Assembly: GCA_035236585.1 (NCBI GenBank)
Contig: CP141139.1
Coordinates: forward strand, 35,597,217-35,661,216
Direction: 5' to 3'
Origin: Warburgia ugandensis
Lineage: Eukaryota; Streptophyta; Magnoliopsida; Canellales; Canellaceae
DNA length: 64,000 bases
Part shown: one piece after another, positions 51,367-64,000 of the stretch
Layout of the letters: each line of letters begins with the position of its first letter
Numbering within the stretch: position 1 is the first letter of the stretch
Made by a program: the position numbers and the translations under genes
The notes under the pieces: generated by a model
What the model was told of the DNA's origin: nothing
What the model saw: the letters and a program-made list of their open reading frames with translations, nothing else
Databases searched by the model: none

Positions 51367-53132
51367 GGGTTCAGGGTTTATGTGATGTATAATAGCGACT
51401 ATCATGCCACTAGGGAGGCTACAAAGTGCGGAAGAGCCTGCACTTTCTTCCTCGTGTCTTTTACTTTTTGACAAAATAAAGTGATTGGACTTCTGTTAGT
51501 AGTCAACCTTAAGCCCTTCATTCCTTTTTTAGCTAAGCTTTGACCAAACAAGTCGTATAGTAGCAAGGGGCTGGGATTAATCACAGAAAAGGAAAAAGGT
51601 TAGATTAACTTCCACGGGTGCTGTTAGTCCTGACTTAGCCATGCGTGACGAACCCATGTGAAAGAGGAGTTTTATGTTGACTTTAGTTTGAAGAGCATAA
51701 CAGTGAGGCAGTCAACCTCAACGTGCAAGGCAGAATTGTTCATTTCATACTCAAAACCATTGGTCTAAGATTTTTTATATGGGCCGATAGACTAATAAGT
51801 AAAAGTTTGCGTGCGCGGCTAAAAGACACAAAATAGTGGAGCCCCGGCACCCAGGTGAGCCAAGTCCCCCATCTTCTATTGCCTCAAAAACCTAATCTAG
51901 ATTACCATAATGCTGTGATAGGTCAAGATTATCATACTTTACATTCTTCCTTTTGTAGGCAGTCTATTTATACTAGCAATTATTAATGCTAAAATTGTCA
52001 AAGAGTTTTCGTGCAACCATTTTTCCTACCCAGGAGCTAGAAGATGAATGGTTTGGATTACCAACAATATACACTCCAATGATTCTCATATACGAGGCAT
52101 AATATAGAGTATGAAACTGGCCATCTCACGAAATTGTTCCCCATGATCTTAAATTTTCTTTTGCATCGGCTTCAATGATCTTGCTGAGTGTAATTTTCCT
52201 TTTCATTTGAAACTGTTGGCTGTCTGCTCGGTTGGAGGAAATCGATAAAAATTTGTTTCCAAAAGAAAAGAAAAAAAGGAATTCTCTAGCTGGACCCAAC
52301 TAATTTAGGGAGCATTGTCATATCTTTCATCCTAATAAAAAGAAAAATTGACAAGGAGAAGTGCACTTGCTTGGTTGAGGAAGAAGTCTTTTTGAGATCA
52401 CAATGTCCATGTTGGCATGATCCAATCTATTAATTTGACAGACAGTGACAATTTCATCCATTGACATTGATTTTTTTTCTTGATTGAACATTCCTATAAC
52501 CTTCATCCAAATAACCTTGTTTAGGACTTTTGTCAAGAAAATGTAAATCATTGGTTTACGGTGAATTATGGTATAACGACGAAATACCAGTTTAGCATGG
52601 GACAAGAACCATATGGGATAGTTTTTCATGGTGTGCAAGTCCATTGGTTTGAGGCACGGGCAGAACTGTCATGTGGCTCAGAAAATGTACTTTCATAAAA
52701 AAAATATTTTTGATGGAGAAATTGTCTTCTCTTAATAGACATGCTCATTAAAAAAGGGAGAATTCTCTATCCAGACACTTCACGTATTTTAAACCCTAGG
52801 TTAGGCTTGTTGACTTGTAAAAGTACAGGCCATTGTTTGAAATATTCGGTCAGAAATACCCCTTTTCTTCCTCTGTCAACTCAATTGGAGACCGTCTCTC
52901 TAGATGGCTGCTCCCCAGTACCGCACACAGCAAGAACCGTAGAAACTGAGAGATGATCTCAGGTCGCAAAAGTGATCGGAGGCCATCTCTCTTGATCAAT
53001 CCTCACCGTTCACTCTGTTAATCTCTTCATAAACGGTCAGATTTTGGCGACTGCTTGCTTCTCTTTTAGCTTCATTGAAGGGAGCAATTACTGTTTTGTA
53101 TATATCTTTCTCTGGCCGGACTTACCAATCAC

Positions 53133-53133
<1 letters not shown>

Positions 53134-53167
<34 letters not shown>
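53134..53167. repeat. (AG)n microsatellite (copy B)
   Basis: About 17 AG units, shorter than the partner at 2639-2681. Confidence 0.9.
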
Positions 53168-53171
<4 letters not shown>

Positions 53172-53517
53172 GATGGCTGTTTCATCCCAAAATTAAGGTG
53201 GGGGGATATGTTTGCCTTAAAATGCAAAGAATATGGTCAGTATTCCAATTTAGGAATCGATCGGTCAACAAGCCTGATCCTGGGTTTAAACTTCGTGGAA
53301 ATTCCAGATCGGCATTCTCCTTTAAATAAATGAACTTTCCAAGAGGGCAAGCTTGTCCTCGCTGTGTGCTCGCTTGTTATTCAAAGAAATCCACGTGAGC
53401 TAGGTCACAGGCTGACCTAAGAATGAAAATGAACTTACAGCAATAAGATCCTCTTTCCGAATTGAAAACCCCGGCTTCTTGACGTAGCTATGCACATGGC
53501 TGTCTCTTTCTATATAT

Positions 53518-53850
<333 letters not shown>

Positions 53851-55765
53851 ATGATACTTACCCCAACTTCCAGGGCCACGAGAAACTTCTTTCTTAAACC
53901 AAATGATGCAAGCAAGGAAGCTTCCAGGGGGAGATATATCAGTCGCAACTCACAACTCTTTCCACAAAGACTAGTCTATTTCATAAGAGACACATCCGTT
54001 CAATTCTCACCAAACAAAGAATGTCTTCCATTCCACAGAAGGGATATCGTCTATGAAATTCCTCGGATCGTAGTTGCTGGATTTATTGATTCTGGTCAGT
54101 AAGGTAGAATACCTAATTAAATGCCTTGGCAGATAAGAATCCCAACCAATACTCTAGTCCACCACCTTCTGGTCCAGGAGCAGCCTATGAAATGATAAAA
54201 ACCCATTATTTTTTCAACTTACTAGAAATTGTTAGTTTACCATTCATCATGAAAAGTTAAGCTGATAGAAAATGAGACAACAATAGTAGATCTCTAATTT
54301 TGCCCTCTTGTAACTGGATTTGATAAATGAGAGGTCTCATGATCCAAACTTGCAACCATGGTTCGCAAAGCTCTAATATCACGTTAATTTATTATTTTAC
54401 TTAAAAACTTAAGATGATAAAAATTGAGTCAAGAATAATTATATCTCTTACAAAAGCAAATTATTAAATCCTCTCGACCTCCTCAATAATGCTTTATGAG
54501 CTATTCTTGATATTAATTTCTTGTACTTAACACAAAGTCTCCTTTCTTCTTCTTCAAATTTCTACGGTCCAACAATTGAATTTCTTGAGGAGTCCATCAT
54601 AAATTAAAGACCAAAAAGTTCTGGCTCTCGAGACGATGATGACTGTAGAAAAAAGACCAACTGACCAAGAACCAAGGACCTGATCTTTCATCTCCAGATG
54701 TAAACTTCCTTGTTTAATGACATGATACAACTTGGCTGACGCGAAACTTTGGCTTCATCCGTCAATCCAAGAGTGCAGTAGATGTCAATTTAGTTGGTTT
54801 TGTTTCAAAGTCACGATCAAGAGGGACGGCTAAGATTTTATAATATTATTTCTATTGGTCGAAGCCATCGTTTAGCGTTTCAAAATATTAAATAGTTTAG
54901 GACACCATAAAAACTGTACGTGTTTATTAATATACTGTGGTAAATGACTTTTGGTTTGTCGCAAATCTTGTCCAGAGAATGCTAAAATATAATATCGTTA
55001 GTCCAAGTACAGAAGGATCATCTTTAGCCCCTTGATTCCCTCAAGCAACGGCCCAATGCGCTGACGATTTTCACATGTCAGAGATCCTATGGCCTGCCCA
55101 AATCAACGTTTGAGATCGTTCCTCTCCTTAACCAACAACTGATATAGAATTAGTATAGCAATATGCCGTGAAAGGAGAAAATCAACAACGAGTTTGCTAA
55201 GAAAAATGCAAAACTAGGCTTCATGAATAGAGAGGAAAAATCACTACTACACATGAGGCTTTTAAAATCAGTATAAAAAAGTCGTTATTTCAACTACTAA
55301 TTTCATAAATATTTTACAAGTTATTTAGAAAAAAATAATTTTAAAAATACAAATTTAAGAAGTCATTTAATAGAAAAACAACTTTTTTAGTATGGCACGA
55401 AGAGAAAATTTTATCAAATGACTTTAATAGCCCTTTTCTGCATAAAATTTTCACTTCATGTTAGACTAAAGAAGTTGTGTTTCTATTCAACAACTTTAAA
55501 AGTTAAGCTATTTAAAGTAGTTTTTCTAAATGACTTTAAAAGTTTATGATTATAAAAGTAATACTTTGTTTTAATAATTTTTTCATCAGCTTTAAGTTTG
55601 TTTTTTTGAACTATCTTCATCGATACACAAACTGAAGCTCATATATATAGGTTGATTTTCATTGTGGGTGGACCAAATCCTAACTGTGAATTGAAATTAT
55701 ATTTATATATTCTGGGTCAATATCTATTTTTGAGTCTTGACTAGTATCTCTTTTGTTTGTCTCAT

Positions 55766-55769
<4 letters not shown>

Positions 55770-55819
<50 letters not shown>
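55770..55819. repeat. (GT)n microsatellite
   Basis: About 25 GT units, absent at the matching place in copy A. Confidence 0.95.
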
Positions 55820-55822
<3 letters not shown>

Positions 55823-56691
55823 AATTTTTTGCATGGCTTCTACGTCTTTTGCATATTCTTGTATTTATTATGTACAAAATGCGTAATTCAACACTGATTT
55901 TTGACAAATATTATTTATTATTGCTTTAATTAGTGAATTTAAAGTCATGAAAAAAATGAGTTTAAAAGGGACTTTTAAAGTTGTTTTCCAAGAAATGACT
56001 TCAAAAGTTTCAACTTTTAAAGTCATTTAAAAAAAAAAAAAACTTTAAAAGTCTTTCTTCATCTATAAAAGGCCGAAGTTATCTCTTTTTTTTTTTGTTT
56101 CTCATGTTTATGTTCTTTATCGTACTAGTGGCATGACGGCCTCCTCCTCTATTCCTTATGTCTCTATCCTGTTTTTCTTCTTGCTTTTTATTTTGAATAT
56201 TTTAATTATTTGTGAGATGAAAAATACTGTAAGTAAATCAAAACCTCTTTTTATTAGGCATGATTTTCTTGTTACCAACTCTCTCTCTCTGTTTACATTT
56301 TCTAGATCAAGTGGGTTTTGTCACTATAGATGATGAGGCAAAGAAGTGTGTTAGATCATCGCGATTTTGATAAAAATTGTATAATTTTTTTGCAACAACA
56401 ACTATTTCTCTCTCTAACCCTCACTATTGGAGAAAGGGAGAACATTACGATTTTTTATTATTATCCAAAATTAGGGTTTGATGAAGAGAAATTGTACCAT
56501 CAAGTTGGTGAGCAAGTTATAACTTAAAGTTTTACCCTCTCTCTCTCCCTAAAGTAGTGCCAGCTAAATACTAGGAAGCTAGATTTTGATGAAATCGTTT
56601 CAGATTAGCTCTTTGATCATGATTTTGTATTAATAAGATCTAATAAAATATAACATTTCATATATATAATAAAAGGATGATACATGAGGAG

Positions 56692-56724
56692 TGTGTGTAT
56701 GTGTGTGCGTGCGCGCACGCGCGT
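56692..56724. repeat. Alternating GT/GC tract
   Basis: gtgtgtgtatgtgtgtgcg followed by tgcgcgcacgcgcg, about 32 bases of alternating purine and pyrimidine with a self-complementary core (gcgtgcgcgcacgc). This kind of sequence can adopt the Z form. Copy A has (AG)35 at this position. Confidence 0.85.
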
Positions 56725-57104
56725 AAAGAATGTATGCATCAATGCTACATATCATAAAAAAAAAAAAAAAAAAAAAAATTGGTTTCATTATATATTTACG
56801 TAAGATATTGATAAGTGCTAGTATAAAATATATTTGAAGTGAAAAATATATTAGTTTGTAAAGTCGTTTTCTGTAAACAACTTTAAAAGCCTGTACTTTT
56901 AAAGTTTAGAAAATGACTTTAAATGTCTATACTTTTAAAGTCGTTTACAAAAAATGACTTTAAAATTACTACTCTAGATTGTGGTTATCCTCAACCAAAT
57001 CCCAACTATGAATTGAAACTACATTTACATATTTGTGATCGAAATCGATTTTTGAGTGTTAATTAGTATCTCTTTACTTGTAAAAGGAAAGGCCTGAGCA
57101 CAAA

Positions 57105-57262
57105 ACTCCCACCTATGTAGGGTCGGAGGAAGGGGGTGGACCAGAAGGGTTTATAGTATGCAGCCTTACCTTACATTTTTACAAGAGGTTGTTTTCATGC
57201 CTTGAACATATGACCTCAAAGTCACACTACAACAACTTTTACTATTCTGCCAAGGCTCTCCT
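57105..57262 (-). mobile_element. Au-type SINE nested in the CACTA remnant (copy B)
   Basis: Same insertion as 6135-6292, with more changes between the copies than the SINEs of the flanking block show. Confidence 0.65.
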
Positions 57263-57554
57263 TCTTTTTCTTTGTGTGTCTCATATACATATATATGCAT
57301 GTCTAAAGAATTTTTGCATGGTTATGGTTAGAAACTTTCTTTTCTAAAATTAAAATTCTTTTTTTAATGTATCTGTCATATTTTGATTCTTTGTCCATAT
57401 AATTGAAAATGTTCACATGTGTGCATGCATGTAATTTAGTTATTTTAAATACTTATAATTCTTATATACCTAGAATTTGGTAAAATAACTAACATAATCT
57501 TTTTGTGTCTAACAAGTCTCCACACATATGTTTGCTTTAATTTCTTCAGATAAT

Positions 57555-57720
57555 AGACAAATATGCTTAGATGATTGCAACAAGAACATTAAAATAATAT
57601 AAGAAGGGAATAGAAAATTTTGTAGCATTTGCACTTAGGGCAGATGGTGATTATAATCGCATGCATTGTCCATGCTTAAAATGTGAAAACTTGAAAAATG
57701 TAACTATATGGGTGTTGGGA
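57555..57720 (+). pseudogene. CACTA transposase-associated domain relic
   Basis: The frame through 57601 reads YKKGIENFVAFALRADGDYN, RMHCPCLKCENLK. The G-E-F-FA start and the CPCxxC knuckle are the marks of the transposase-associated domain found at the N-terminus of plant En/Spm (TNPD) transposases. Two stops upstream (TAG where tryptophan is usual, TAA before YKK) show it is dead. No downstream catalytic part was found. Copy A lacks this segment. Confidence 0.65.
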
Positions 57721-58017
57721 GGGGGATATAGCCAAATGTTACATTGCAGAGAAAGTAGTGAAGTTTTGCACAGAATACTGAGTGGATGCAATTGGAATCC
57801 CAAGAAAGAAACAATAGGTTGCATTTTATGATTCCAAAGTCGGCGAACCTCTATCGAGTGGTCATATGTCTACCAATGACTATAAAGAATGGGACTAAGC
57901 ACATCTTTATATGTTGCCAAATGTTGATGGACTCCAGCCATACATTGAGTAAGTTGATCATGCACTTAGTTGAAAATTAATTGTTAATGGTTATGTTTTC
58001 TTTGATCTCTCTATTAA

Positions 58018-58019
<2 letters not shown>

Positions 58020-58062
<43 letters not shown>
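58020..58062. repeat. (GT)n microsatellite
   Basis: About 21 GT units in the part of copy B that is missing from copy A. Confidence 0.95.
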
Positions 58063-58064
<2 letters not shown>

Positions 58065-60112
58065 TGAGCACATAGATATCCTCATCTTTGGGTTTACATG
58101 ATGTAAGTATGGTGTGCCTATGTCATGAATAGTGTGCACCATCTTTGTACTTCATGCTCATTGTTCTAAGGAGTTTTGGTTGAAGTTGTGGAAGTTTAAT
58201 ACTGTAATATATGTAAATATTCATTTATAATGAATAAAAAATCACAATTACAAAAAATAGTGTAACCTTTTCTTTTATTTCCATATTGATCTCACATTTC
58301 TTAAGACTCCAAACAAATAATCATCATTGTAATAATCGAACTAAATGTTGGAACAACCCCAATTTCTAAAGAGACGTTGGGAATTCATCATGAATAACAT
58401 TTCTCACTTTTAATTGTAATTAAGATGAACAATATGATAAAGAAAACAACATAATTAGATGCTTTAAATAAATTAAAAATAAATATAATTAAATAATTAA
58501 AGGAGGGTGAGGCTACTTTGATACTGGCACCCCTCCCACTTAAGTAAAATTAGAATAGACCTTTAGGTCTATTCCTTAACCCGATAGGCATGAGAAAAAT
58601 ATGATGGAGAGAGAGAAGAAGAAGAAGATAAAGGGGAGGAGGAAGAAGGAGAATAAAAAGAGGAAGAAGAATAGGAAAGAAAGGAAAGAAAAGAGAGAAA
58701 AGAGAGAAGAAAAAGGTTGAATCCCACACCGAAAACTAGATTACACTGGAGAGAGAGGGAGATTTGAGGGTTTTCAATCATCGAGGAAGACAGAGTTGAC
58801 TAGCATCAACGAAAACTCTGATTGGTGATCCAACCGTCCATGTCACTTTCAACAACAAGGGGAGCAAAACCCCTTTGATTCCACCATGATTGGAGGTATG
58901 ATGCTAGATAGAACAAGACAGTATGCACAAGGAACTATTGCTAGAAAAATCATTGATTATGATTGTGGGTGAAAACTCGCTTTACATGTAAGATCCATAA
59001 AAACCCAACTTGGATTTGAAATTTTAGCTAGATCCATACGGTTTAATGCTAGATTTAGATTTTTGTGATGATCTAACCATTAATCTCTTAATCCAACCAT
59101 CCAATTCTTAAATCATGATTAGAAATAGTTAAATACCTACCTAATATAGAATGAATTTGATTGGGATTGTTGATCTCGGCTTCAAATTGATTGGACAATC
59201 TCAATTGTCTAATCAGTTATTGTGGAAATAGTATTGGTGATGCCTAATCAATGATCAGATGATACAAGTAAGTTCCTTGACCCAAAATTGATGTAGAATG
59301 GATAAAAAATATCTAATCCAATAATGAAACAAATCAAATAATCTTGGTCGTCCGATCCGTCATAGTTAAAATAGTAACCTTGTGACACCTTATCCATGAT
59401 TTGAATGGTGAATGGTAATAAAAGTATGGATTTGACCACCAGTAATGATCAACCAACATTGTACTAATCATAATGATATGTGGTTTAAAAGTAAGATCTA
59501 ACCCTAGATCTGTGGACCTTAACACTGAGATGCTTAGATCCTTATAACCTAAAGACTAATCAAAAGATCAGGTGACATCTAACTACTCATTTAGAAATTT
59601 AACATATTAATTTAAGTTTGAAAGGATAATTAATTATTTTGATTACATGTAAATGACATATCAATGACATATATCTATTTAGAGGTATAGAAAAGCAACC
59701 CAATTATTGATCAACAGTAGCATCGAGCGTTCATAGCTCTTGGAGAATCTAAAGCGTCGAATCCATGAAGGTGGATTAAGATTATTATTTTGGAAAACTA
59801 AATAATTGCTATATTTTGATAAGAATGAATTAGTACGGATAATGATTTACATTTACTATCTTAAATTTTAAAATTGAAGCATGGGAAGCATAGTTATCAT
59901 TTTGTGATGCATTTTATGTCATCAAATTGGAAATCGAATTATTTAACTTACATTTGAAATTTCTACTATTGCGTAGTTATAGCACCTAAATAAAAAAGTA
60001 TGAACTACCCTTGTTAGACTAAAACTTATATACACATGCCTATTTCTAGTGACACCTCTAAAAGTTAAAGTTAGTATATAAACATAGGCTACTATTCAAC
60101 TGAACTACTGAT

Positions 60113-60215
60113 TTAGGAATCGAGATTGAATCATACATTAAAAACTTAGGAATCGAGATTGAATCATACATTAAAAACTTAGGAATCGAGATTGAATCAT
60201 ACATTAAAAACTTGT
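60113..60215. repeat. Three-copy 35-bp tandem repeat
   Basis: Three units of ttaggaatcgagattgaatc plus atacattaaaaac. Copy A has a single unit (7801-7832), so the expansion happened in copy B after the two CACTA copies split. Confidence 0.85.

Positions 60216-60217
<2 letters not shown>

Positions 60218-60304
<87 letters not shown>
60218..60304. repeat. (CT)n microsatellite (copy B)
   Basis: About 43 CT units. The partner in copy A has about 55. Confidence 0.95.
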
Positions 60305-60308
<4 letters not shown>

Positions 60309-60525
60309 GTGTAGTATAGATAGGTTAATTGAATTTGTAAATTGGATTTGTATATTGGTAATCTTTTCATGCCATATCGTTGTCATCTTTGATTATTTTC
60401 ATTGAATATGTGTTTAAACTCTTTCTTATGAATGTATAAAAAAATGTCATTGAATAACACAAGAATGAATAACTCCATTTCACCTAGTCGTGCTTTAAGA
60501 ACAAAAGATGCATGTGTGTATGTGC

Positions 60526-61445
60526 TTAAGGACAAGTGGTAACTAAGTTCTCAAGAATATAGAGGGACTAAAACTAAAGCAAATACATGCTTGTTTCTGT
60601 AGAAAAGTAATGCACTTTTAAGCATGAAAAATGACTAGTATACTAGAACACGGTCACTGTAGTGCTAGTTGCTTTGGGTTTAAATCAAAAACATAGTAAG
60701 CTATCTTTCAAAAGGTAAAACACTTGCAAATGTCAGCAAAGTGGGGAACTATCTTGGAGAACAAATTCCCACAAGTAAAATAGGAGTTTGATGCTCAAGA
60801 TCATGCCTCATTTAGGTGGTGTTTAGCCATGAGAAAAATGCAAACAATGGTGACCATGACCTTGCTAACTAAGCAATACAAATCCTAAGGAAAAGTGACC
60901 TAAAGGTAACTTCATGAGGAAAACTAATAAATGGCTTTACAACCTTAGGCTAAAGGTATTACATGCCAAAGAAAATGAGTGAGGAAATACTACACCAAAG
61001 GGAATATAAAAACAAATAGAAGACATGTTGCACTTGGCCAAGAGTAGACTAGCACCATCGTTCAATCTAGCTAAAACTCTCAATACTAATCAATAGGTGG
61101 TTCCAGTACATGCTTGATCACTTTGATAAGAATGACTTATAACACATTTCTAGAAATGAGAATGGACAAGACCCAGCAAGACATACATGCAAGGTAGCTA
61201 GTGAATGCTTTAAGATATATCTCTTGATTGTGGAATGTTATAGTTGCTTACATAAAGCAAAATTGTTTAATCATGTTTATATGAGCGCAAATGAATGTGT
61301 ATATACATGTGCTATGTGATGGCTAGAATCATTCAAGTTAATATTGCTTTACTTATATCCTAAGTAAACAGGAATGTGTGTAGAATGTGAATGATTATTA
61401 CAATGGGCAAGGCTCGTTGTAAATTGTGATGATGCTTGTATGAAT
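60526..61445. other. Unassigned sequence
   Basis: It begins where homology to copy A of the CACTA element stops. No open frame or TE protein motif recognised. It ends at the ggtac target site of the solo LTR. Confidence 0.6.
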
Positions 61446-62884
61446 GGTACTGTAACATTTATTATATTTTAAGAAAAAATAAAATAAATAAATAACAAAA
61501 TATAATAACAAAATATAATAACAAAATATAAGGTAAGGAAGAGAGAGAGAGAGTGCTCAAAATGCACTCTCCTCCCTCTCAAATTCTCTCTGCTTCATGT
61601 GGACAGTCCGCACTGTGGCGAAGGATTTCTCCACCCTGGAACAGCCAAGAACGAGGTAGGATTACTTCACCCTTCCCTTTTGTGTTAAATTTTAAGGTTT
61701 CTTAACTTGTAAATGCTGGAAAACGGCATGAACATGTAGGTTTTGCAAAAATTTGTGCTTTACTGTTTTTTACTAAAAAATTAGATGAGATGGGGTTAGA
61801 TTAAGATCTGGACCATTCATATTGAGTATGACGAGGAGAGGAAAGGACCCACGAAATTTCATGACGATTGGACGGCTAGGGACGCAGAAAACCCAAAAAA
61901 TCGTATTATGGGAGTTTTTGAAAACGAGACAAAATTTGTGACAAAATGATAGATTTAGGAGGAATTTGTGAAAATGGAGGGTAGAAATGGAATGTATGTG
62001 AAAAACTAGACTCAGAGGTGTAAAAATTACAAAAAATGGAGCACCTGAGGTTGCCGGCGATGGCGAATCAGTCCGATTGTCATCTCCAGCAACGGCAACC
62101 GGAACGGGGAGGAAATGCAGGGACGAGGGAGTGCCACGCGGCACAACGGCTAGAACGCGCTCCACTCCTAACGCGCACTGTTTTCGTCCCCCACACGCAG
62201 AGCGCATCCATAAAAGCGCCTACCACCCGCACGGGTGCCTAACGCGCCCGCCATGTGCATGCGGACGGCACATGCCATATGGCAGGCCCATTTTCTTGGT
62301 TTTGAGGGTTTTGACCTTTATTCCTTTAAAACATGATTTTAGGAGCTACAGATGTCGAAATCATGATCCAAAAGAGGCGTTGTGATCGTCTCAACAAGGC
62401 GGACTTAGATTTAAGACAAAAAATCTAGTTTGGAGTAATTTTTAATAGAAAAACTACTAAATGCTATTAGATGATTCAGATCAAGCTGATCAATAGATGA
62501 TCAGGCTTTAGATTTTGGTTATATGCATTAATCATGACATGATTTATGGCATGACAGGTACATCAGGGCATACACCTTGATATCGTTTACACGTTTGTTG
62601 GGATAGTGCGATACCAATGTAGGTGATTTCATTCACAAATTTTTCATGATTCTCAAATGGTGATTTGGTGAATTGAATTTTTGAGGCCTGTGGTTTATGC
62701 CTTACCATATGCATGAGATTGATTTCAGCATGTAGCTTCTCATGTACGTGCTATCTTTCTAGTGGTTATTGTATGCACTGTTTTTTATATCTTTCATGAT
62801 ATTCACTTGATTGTGGTCTTCTTGACATGTGGGAGTCGCTCTGACTTGATATTTGAGACTTTTTGATCCTATGGTAGGATGCAA

Positions 62885-63070
62885 TTTTTCACCTCGTGAG
62901 TGCCTGAGTGCCCGTGAGGCTGAAAGGGTGAAAGCGGGTGTGCAATGCGACTTTTCGTGAGTGCCTGAGTGCCTGTGAAGGTGAAAGGGTGAAAGCGAAA
63001 GTGGTACACGTCGTTCCCGTGAGTGCCTGAGTGCCATGAGGGTGTAAGGGTGAAAGGATGAAAGCGGATG
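62885..63070. repeat. LTR minisatellite (inverted relative to 15353-15545)
   Basis: Three units with gtgagtgcctgagtgcc and gaaagggtgaaagcg, about 60 bases each. This is the complement of the array in the gypsy LTRs. Confidence 0.75.
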
Positions 63071-63373
63071 GTACAGAGAGCTGACCCCACATTGCCGTAA
63101 GTGTACGTGAGACACTCATAGGGTTTGACTATGTATGATGTTTGATACTTTTGACATGCATTCATGTGTTTCTAGATTTTCTTAGATTGTGCATGTCCTG
63201 ATATCATGGTTGATGATATCTTATTTATTTCATGGACTTGGTATGTCCTTCATCATGTGATTTAAGGCTTTATATTATGTTTGATCATTTTATGATCTTT
63301 ATGCCTGGCGCCATGTGATTTGTTTTTATTGAGATGACTTTGAATGTATATCACCTGAACAAGCATGGCTTGC

Positions 63374-63403
63374 TAAGGCATTGCTTTGTTTTGCAATGCC
63401 TCA
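63374..63403 (+). promoter_or_regulatory. Conserved LTR hairpin
   Basis: aaggcattgc and gcaatgcct pair around a loop of about eight bases, 518 bases from the LTR end. The gypsy LTR keeps the same distance. Confidence 0.6.
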
Positions 63404-64000
63404 GAATCATAGCGCGAAAATCAGTAAAGGAAGAAGGTGAACTAAAGTGGAGTTGGACGGGGGCTTGAGGACAGATACTGTCAGATACAGAGACAAAGTG
63501 GTGTACATTTGTTGGACAGGTATCGGCTTTTTGGCATTCTCCTTAGTTGTTGTATATATTGATATATTAGACCCATATCACTGTATAGTGGTTATATGTT
63601 TATACATGGATGACGTGGTGATCTTGGACAGACCTTGGAGCTTTGGAACTTTCACTATTATGTATCTTTGCAGTTGCGAAAATGTCACCATGGTTTTAAT
63701 TTGTGAGCATGCTCAAAATGTTTACTTTTGGTTCTATTCTTCAGTGTGGTTATGAGGTGAAATGACCCTCAGGGTTTTCTTAATGGTATTTTTCTTGATG
63801 CTGCGAAAAGTCTTAAATCATGAGTTTTAAGTTATGGAATCCCATCTATTTTCTAACAATAAATTATTATTATTTTTGTATAAATATGGGAAACAATTTG
63901 TTAAAAACCCGGGGTGTCACAGGTACATAAATGATGGCTCTTTTACGTTATTCTTTGAACTTTATAATTACTTAAGATTTATTGTTTTCTATGATACATG

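Larger units (their letters stand above)
55242..60525. mobile_element. CACTA (En/Spm)-type element remnant, copy B
   Basis: Starts CACTACTACACATGAGG and carries the same subterminal motifs as copy A (for example 55490-55545, 55975-56050, 56860-56970). It is longer than A. It has an extra stretch with a (GT)25 tract at about 55310-55835 and an extra 1.2 kb around 57291-58600 that includes a transposase-like segment. Homology with A ends at about 60525, inside the first TNPA-like exon. Divergence from A is about 8-10% by eye, far above the flanking block. Confidence 0.65.
61451..63921 (+). mobile_element. Solo LTR, 2.47 kb, with perfect 5-bp target-site duplication
   Basis: Starts TGTAACATTTATT and ends CCCGGGGTGTCACA. 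The five bases ggtac lie at 61446-61450 and 63922-63926. Inverted, it is related to the gypsy LTRs at 14498 and 21501: same terminus, same ctttcaccc minisatellite at 62885-63070, same hairpin at 63374-63403. So it is a solo LTR of the same family or a close relative. It is AT-rich at the start and has a GC-rich part at about 62080-62280. Confidence 0.9.

Overview
The window is intergenic DNA from a flowering plant. It is AT-rich and packed with transposable-element remains and long dinucleotide repeats. Plant origin is shown by copies of the Au SINE family, a chromovirus-type Ty3/gypsy element primed by initiator tRNA-Met, degenerate Ty1/copia and RTE LINE fragments, a CACTA (En/Spm) family and a spliced plant ACC-synthase gene remnant. 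I cannot name the lineage from sequence alone. No intact protein-coding gene with all its exons was found.

Layout: 1-4738 is one copy of a block that recurs at 50492-55241, about 0.5% diverged by eye. Each copy runs directly into a member of the same CACTA family (4739 to about 8390, and 55242 to about 60525), but these two members differ by about 8-10%. 8409-11330 is a probable solo LTR. 11360-14490 is a degraded mixture with a copia RNase H relic and palindromic repeats. 14498-23900 is a minus-strand Ty3/gypsy element with both LTRs (the 5' one truncated), PBS, gag, protease, RT, RNase H and integrase, all inactivated. About 24010-27294 is a decayed LTR of a related family. 27295-30330 is AT-rich with no gene. 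30331-31369 is a tandem array of a miniature LTR element. 32340-34030 holds duplicated hairpins and an RTE-type LINE that kept its endonuclease and lost its RT. 37676-41534 is a solo LTR with a perfect target-site duplication. Copia relics lie at 41690-42145 and 46517-47045. Between them is the last exon of an ACC synthase (43436-44417, minus) with a frameshifted scrap of the preceding exon. 61451-63921 is another solo LTR with a perfect target-site duplication.

Nothing here forms an operon or pathway. The biology is mostly that of the repeats: solo LTRs made by LTR-LTR recombination, C-to-T nonsense decay of the gypsy element, complementary decay of two CACTA copies, a miniature retroelement amplified in tandem, and a hairpin kept in LTRs that are otherwise clearly different. 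The ACC-synthase relic is the only piece of a host gene I recognise. All coordinates of decayed repeats are approximate unless termini are quoted.
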